Assembly: GCF_003846135.1 (NCBI RefSeq)
Contig: NZ_RHHM01000022.1
Coordinates: 1-51,326 of the forward strand
DNA: 51,326 bases
Source of the DNA: Erwinia psidii
GTDB taxonomy: Bacteria > Pseudomonadota > Gammaproteobacteria > Enterobacterales > Enterobacteriaceae
Reading direction: 5' to 3'
Shown in pieces: positions 47,851 to 51,326 of the stretch. Each line of letters opens with the position of its first letter. Within the stretch, counting starts at the first letter, position 1. The position numbers and the translations under genes are program-made. The notes under the pieces were generated by a model. That model was not told the DNA's origin, made no database searches, and worked only from the letters and a program-made list of their open reading frames with translations.

Positions 47851-49188
47851 ATGAAGATTTATCGTCCGTTATGGAATGAAGGGGCACTGCTGGCCCCTCA
47901 GCAGTTTCAGCAGCAGTCCCGCTGGAGTGAGCACGTTGCCAGCATGGTCGCCCGGATGGGTATTTCTCATCCCTGGGGCGTGGTGGCGGCAGAATTTGAC
48001 GATGCAGCACTGGCGCTCTCGCGCCTGAATGCCACCCGACTGGTCGTACGTTTCCAGGATGGCACGCTTGTTGATACGGATCTGGCGGATAATCTTCCAC
48101 CGGTCTGTGATTTATCCGCCGCAAACGGCTCTGAGGCTGTTGAGGTGGTTGCCGCACTGCCGCTGCTGAGCGCCAGTGGTGGCAACCTGGATGACGGTCA
48201 GGACAGCGAACGCCCTAAGCGCTGGAAAGCGGAGCGTGTGGTGGTCCAGGAGCTGGCCGGGCATGAGAGTGGTGAGCTGGCGATACTGCGTCATGCGATG
48301 ACATTGCGCTTATCCACCCAGGAAAACGGGGCGTATCTGACCTGCCTGGTGACCCGTCTGGTGCGCAATGCCCAGGGGCAGTGGAGCCGTGACCCGGCCT
48401 TCATTCCGCCGATGCTTACTCTGTCCGCCAGCCCGTGGCTTGCCACCGAACTGGGTGACCTGCTGGTACGCCTGCAGGCGCGTCGTCGTCGCCTGATGGC
48501 GATGCGCCGTGAAAGCAACGAACGTATGGCAGATTTTGCCGTAGCCGATGTGTCCCTGTTCTGGCTGCTCAATGCGCTGAACAGCGCCGAGCCGGTGCTG
48601 ACGGAACTGCTGCAGACGCCCGATCGTCACCCGGAACTCCTGTACCGTGAGCTGGCCCGTTTGGCTGGCAGTCTGCTGACCTTCTCACTGGAGCATGACG
48701 CTGGCGATATTCCTGCCTATCAGCACGATGCACCGGAACGGGTATTCCCGCCGCTGCTGGCACTGCTCGATAAGCTGCTGGAAGCGAGCCTGCCGTCACG
48801 GGTGGTGAGTATCCACCTGGAACATCAGGACCAGATCTGGAAAGGTGCCCTGTACGATGCGCGCCTGCGCGAAGGGGCCGATTTTTATCTCTCGGTGCGT
48901 TCCTCCATGCCGAATCACGAGCTCCAGACCCGGTTCCCGCAGCTGTGTAAGGCGGGCAGTTTTGAGGATGTCTCGGATGTGGTGAACGTAGCGCTGAGCG
49001 GGATAGAGATCAAACCTCTGCCCCATGTTCCGGCCGCTATCCCTCTGCGTCTGGAAAACCAGTACTTCTCGCTGGACCTGAGTTCTGACGTGGCCCGGAC
49101 CATGCTTGAAATGGGCAGTTGTACCTTCTACACCCCGCGTTCTCTGGGAGAGGTGAAACTTGAACTCTTTGCGGTGCTGCGCACATGA
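47851..49188 (+). CDS. tssK: TssK, type VI baseplate protein
   Basis: 445 residues, the normal length. MKIYRPLWNEGALLAPQQFQ is the standard start, and the end ...ALSGIEIKPLPHVPAAIPL, then FSLDLSSDV and LFAVLRT matches the neck and C-terminal domain that contacts the TssL/TssM membrane complex. Trimers of TssK join the baseplate wedge to that complex. AGGG stands before the ATG at 47851; the end overlaps tssL. Confidence 0.94.
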   Translation: MKIYRPLWNEGALLAPQQFQQQSRWSEHVASMVARMGISHPWGVVAAEFDDAALALSRLNATRLVVRFQDGTLVDTDLADNLPPVCDLSAANGSEAVEVVAALPLLSASGGNLDDGQDSERPKRWKAERVVVQELAGHESGELAILRHAMTLRLSTQENGAYLTCLVTRLVRNAQGQWSRDPAFIPPMLTLSASPWLATELGDLLVRLQARRRRLMAMRRESNERMADFAVADVSLFWLLNALNSAEPVLTELLQTPDRHPELLYRELARLAGSLLTFSLEHDAGDIPAYQHDAPERVFPPLLALLDKLLEASLPSRVVSIHLEHQDQIWKGALYDARLREGADFYLSVRSSMPNHELQTRFPQLCKAGSFEDVSDVVNVALSGIEIKPLPHVPAAIPLRLENQYFSLDLSSDVARTMLEMGSCTFYTPRSLGEVKLELFAVLRT

Positions 49189-49838
49189 ATACATCAGAAA
49201 TGAGTCAAATTGAGCGTGCGTTCTACCCCGGCTGGCTGATGGCCAGTCAGCTGCGGGGCGGACAGGAGGTCCGCGACGGGGAAGGGCTCTGGCGCCGGGC
49301 CTGCCGCCTGGTGCAGGAGGCGAAAGCCGCGCTGACGGAGGCGGGGTACAGCGATATCAGCCGGGATCACATGGTCTATGCGCTGTGTGCCCTGCTGGAT
49401 GAGAGCGTGCTGAATCGCGGGTCGACAGATGACGGTTACCTGACGTGGCGACGCGATCCGCTGCAGGCGCATTTTTTTGGCACACTGAATGCCGGTGAAG
49501 AGCTCTGGGAGCGTATTCGCAACCTGCTTAAAGAAACGGCACCTGACATGGCGGTGCTGACCTGTATGTACCGTACCCTGCAGCTGGGCTTTGTCGGGCA
49601 GTACCGGGCTGAAGACGATGAACGACGCGAAGATGTGGTACGGGCATTAGGTGAACGGGTGCCTGCCTTTACGCTTTCGCAGGATGCGCCGATTGTCGCA
49701 AGGGCCTCCCGTTTGCGCAGCGGTCGTCGTCTGTACTGGCTTTCCTGGATTATCGGGGCGGCCGTACTGGTGGGGCTGTGGTTCTTCCTTTCTTCCTCCC
49801 TCACCGAACTGGTGAGTCAGACGGTCAGACCGGGGTAA
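49185..49838 (+). CDS. tssL: TssL (DotU-like), type VI membrane complex protein
   Basis: 217 residues, the short form without peptidoglycan-binding part. YALCALLDESVLN is the DotU family signature, and a single membrane helix near the end (LYWLSWIIGAAVLVGLWFFL) anchors it with the main domain in the cytoplasm. It binds TssM and recruits TssK. Start overlaps the tssK stop by ATGA. As this TssL lacks an OmpA part, the next gene probably supplies cell-wall anchoring. Confidence 0.93.
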   Translation: MNTSEMSQIERAFYPGWLMASQLRGGQEVRDGEGLWRRACRLVQEAKAALTEAGYSDISRDHMVYALCALLDESVLNRGSTDDGYLTWRRDPLQAHFFGTLNAGEELWERIRNLLKETAPDMAVLTCMYRTLQLGFVGQYRAEDDERREDVVRALGERVPAFTLSQDAPIVARASRLRSGRRLYWLSWIIGAAVLVGLWFFLSSSLTELVSQTVRPG

Positions 49839-49841
49839 AGG

Positions 49842-51326
49842 ATGCGTGATGTTTACCGGAGTCTGTTAACCGCCCTGGCGGGCGTACTGGCACTGTGGCT
49901 TATCCTGGGCTTCTGGCCGCTGTCGGTCGGCAGCCGTGTGGCACTCAGCCTGCTGGTCATTCTGGTGTGCGGGGTAATGCTCTGGCGTCAGCGCCGGGCA
50001 TCACAGCTGCGGGCTCAGACTTTCAGGGATATTGTGGACGAGAGTCTGCCCCCGGAAGATTTTCAGGGCGCGGTCATTCTGGTGTGTGGCGATAACCGCG
50101 CACTGTTCGCTGAGTCTGTCCGGCATCGTGAAACCCGTCAGGGCTGGTATCTGCGGGTAAAAGACGCAGAACAGCTCCCCTTGCTTGCCCGACATCTGAG
50201 TCTGATCCGCCCGGCGCTGGTGTCGCAAATCTCCGTCATGCTGGCGGTGATGCCAGAGCTGCACACATCCGGTGATGATTTTACCCAGTCTCTGCGGGGC
50301 TGGCAGCGTGCTGTCGTCCAGTGTCGTGCGGCATTTGGCACTCTCCCCCCGCTGTGGACTGTGACCTGGGTATCGCCCCCTGTGGTCTGTGCTGACGCGG
50401 AGCCGGTCTGGTTTACCACGGTAAGCCAGCGGAGCGGTATTCAGGTGTATCAGCGCGGTCAGGGCAATGTGTCACTGACGGAGTGGACCCTGGAGACCGG
50501 GTCAGACGGACGTCTTTCCTGTCTGAGTTATGGCCTGTGGCTGGGCAGCCTGCTTGCCTGGCAGCGCAGCGCGGTGAATGACCTTCTGTCGGTACGGCAG
50601 GGCGAACTGCCGGTGATGAAGCCCTGTGTGCAGGGCATGTGCATGGTGCCGGTGAGCGGTATCGCGGGCAATCTCTGGCAACAGCACATTACCTCCGTGA
50701 CGGCGCTGCCACCGGATGCGGCCGTGACCGCAGAGCCACTACCGTTGCCTGAACAGCTGCTGCCAGCACTGCCGCGCCGACGTGGCGTGAGCCGCAGAAT
50801 GGTGTTCTGGCGTTACGCCGGATTACTGGGTGGGATTTTTCTCGCGCTGGCGATGCTGGCGTCCTGGATAAACAACCAGCGCCTCATTCGTAATGTTGGC
50901 GATCACCTTGCGTTGTATCACCAACTGACGGGTCAGCCTGTTGCACCGAAACTGCGTGCACAGCAGCGTCTGCGGGCCGATGGCGCATTACTGGACGACT
51001 GGCAGCGTCGCGGGGAGCCACTACGATATCGCCTGGGGCTGTATCAGGGGCTACGCCTGGTTTCGCCCGTTGAGGCCGCCATCAGTGACTGGGCACCTCC
51101 GCCGCCGCCACCTCCGGTCATTAAGAAAATCATTCAGGGTCCGAAAACCATTCGCCTCGACAGCATGTCGCTGTTTGATTCCGGCAAATCCGGGCTAAAA
51201 GCGGGTTCCACCAAAATGCTTGTCAACTCACTGGTCGGTATCAAAGCGAAGCCGGGCTGGCTGATTGTGGTCGCCGGGCATACCGATAACACCGGTAATC
51301 CGCAACTGAACCAGACGCTTTCACTT
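49842..51326 (+). CDS. OmpA-domain inner-membrane protein of the type VI locus (runs off right edge)
   Basis: The frame stays open from the ATG at 49842 to the end of the window: 495 residues, C-terminus missing. Two helices near the start (about 7-27 and 32-48), a soluble middle part, a third helix near 320-345, a proline run (APPPPPPPV) near 418-426, and from about 434 an OmpA-type peptidoglycan-binding domain (SMSLFDSGKSGLK, VVAGHTDNTGNPQLNQ). Found next to tssL, it should tie the secretion complex to the cell wall (TagL-like role). Starts 3 bases after tssL with AAAGG overlapping the gap. Confidence 0.88.
   Translation, partial: MRDVYRSLLTALAGVLALWLILGFWPLSVGSRVALSLLVILVCGVMLWRQRRASQLRAQTFRDIVDESLPPEDFQGAVILVCGDNRALFAESVRHRETRQGWYLRVKDAEQLPLLARHLSLIRPALVSQISVMLAVMPELHTSGDDFTQSLRGWQRAVVQCRAAFGTLPPLWTVTWVSPPVVCADAEPVWFTTVSQRSGIQVYQRGQGNVSLTEWTLETGSDGRLSCLSYGLWLGSLLAWQRSAVNDLLSVRQGELPVMKPCVQGMCMVPVSGIAGNLWQQHITSVTALPPDAAVTAEPLPLPEQLLPALPRRRGVSRRMVFWRYAGLLGGIFLALAMLASWINNQRLIRNVGDHLALYHQLTGQPVAPKLRAQQRLRADGALLDDWQRRGEPLRYRLGLYQGLRLVSPVEAAISDWAPPPPPPPVIKKIIQGPKTIRLDSMSLFDSGKSGLKAGSTKMLVNSLVGIKAKPGWLIVVAGHTDNTGNPQLNQTLSL

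Overview
The window looks like chromosomal DNA of an enterobacterium. DacD, YeeA, TmaR (YeeX), YeeO and EntC are all readily recognisable homologues of the E. coli proteins but clearly diverged, and the type VI secretion genes have the style seen in Pantoea/Erwinia. I infer Erwiniaceae or a close relative; no rRNA or tRNA gene is present to settle it.

Left part (1-6050) is an AT-richer accessory patch. It holds the start of an IS110-type transposase, a candidate class II microcin precursor (422-760) with a small two-helix membrane protein behind it as likely immunity partner (772-978), a broken IS256-type transposase, a frameshifted gene that looks like a membrane-acting (probably type VI-delivered) toxin with an overlapping membrane immunity candidate, a TOD1/DUF616-like glycosyltransferase and an OafA-type acyltransferase. 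A conserved core follows (6294-11793): dacD, yeeA, tmaR and yeeO, separated by two gene-free stretches with small repeats. Next come an entC isochorismate synthase, a 15-copy heptamer tandem repeat and a GH1 6-phospho-beta-glucosidase.

The centre (14873-44267) is a complete yersiniabactin-type siderophore locus, but not the standard High Pathogenicity Island. On the minus strand irp2, irp1, ybtU, ybtT and a single fused ybtE-ybtS gene form one overlapping operon, preceded by ybtA; divergently on the plus strand lie ybtX, ybtP, ybtQ and fyuA. Salicylate is made and activated by the fusion protein and loaded on HMWP2 (Irp2). HMWP2 and HMWP1 (Irp1) condense it with cysteines and a malonyl unit, YbtU reduces a thiazoline, and YbtT edits. 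FyuA takes up the ferric complex through the outer membrane, and YbtP/YbtQ and YbtX act at the inner membrane. Fur-like boxes and a shared GTCGAAAAA motif lie in both control regions around ybtA. No integrase or tRNA-Asn is seen.

Right of fyuA (44361-44880) is a scar: an IS200/IS605-like end, a 16-bp palindrome, and minus-strand relics of two conjugation genes of an integrative conjugative element. This suggests that the siderophore locus came in, or was moved, with such an element. From 45754 to the end of the window a type VI secretion operon begins (tssB, tssC, tssK, tssL and an OmpA-domain protein that runs off the edge).
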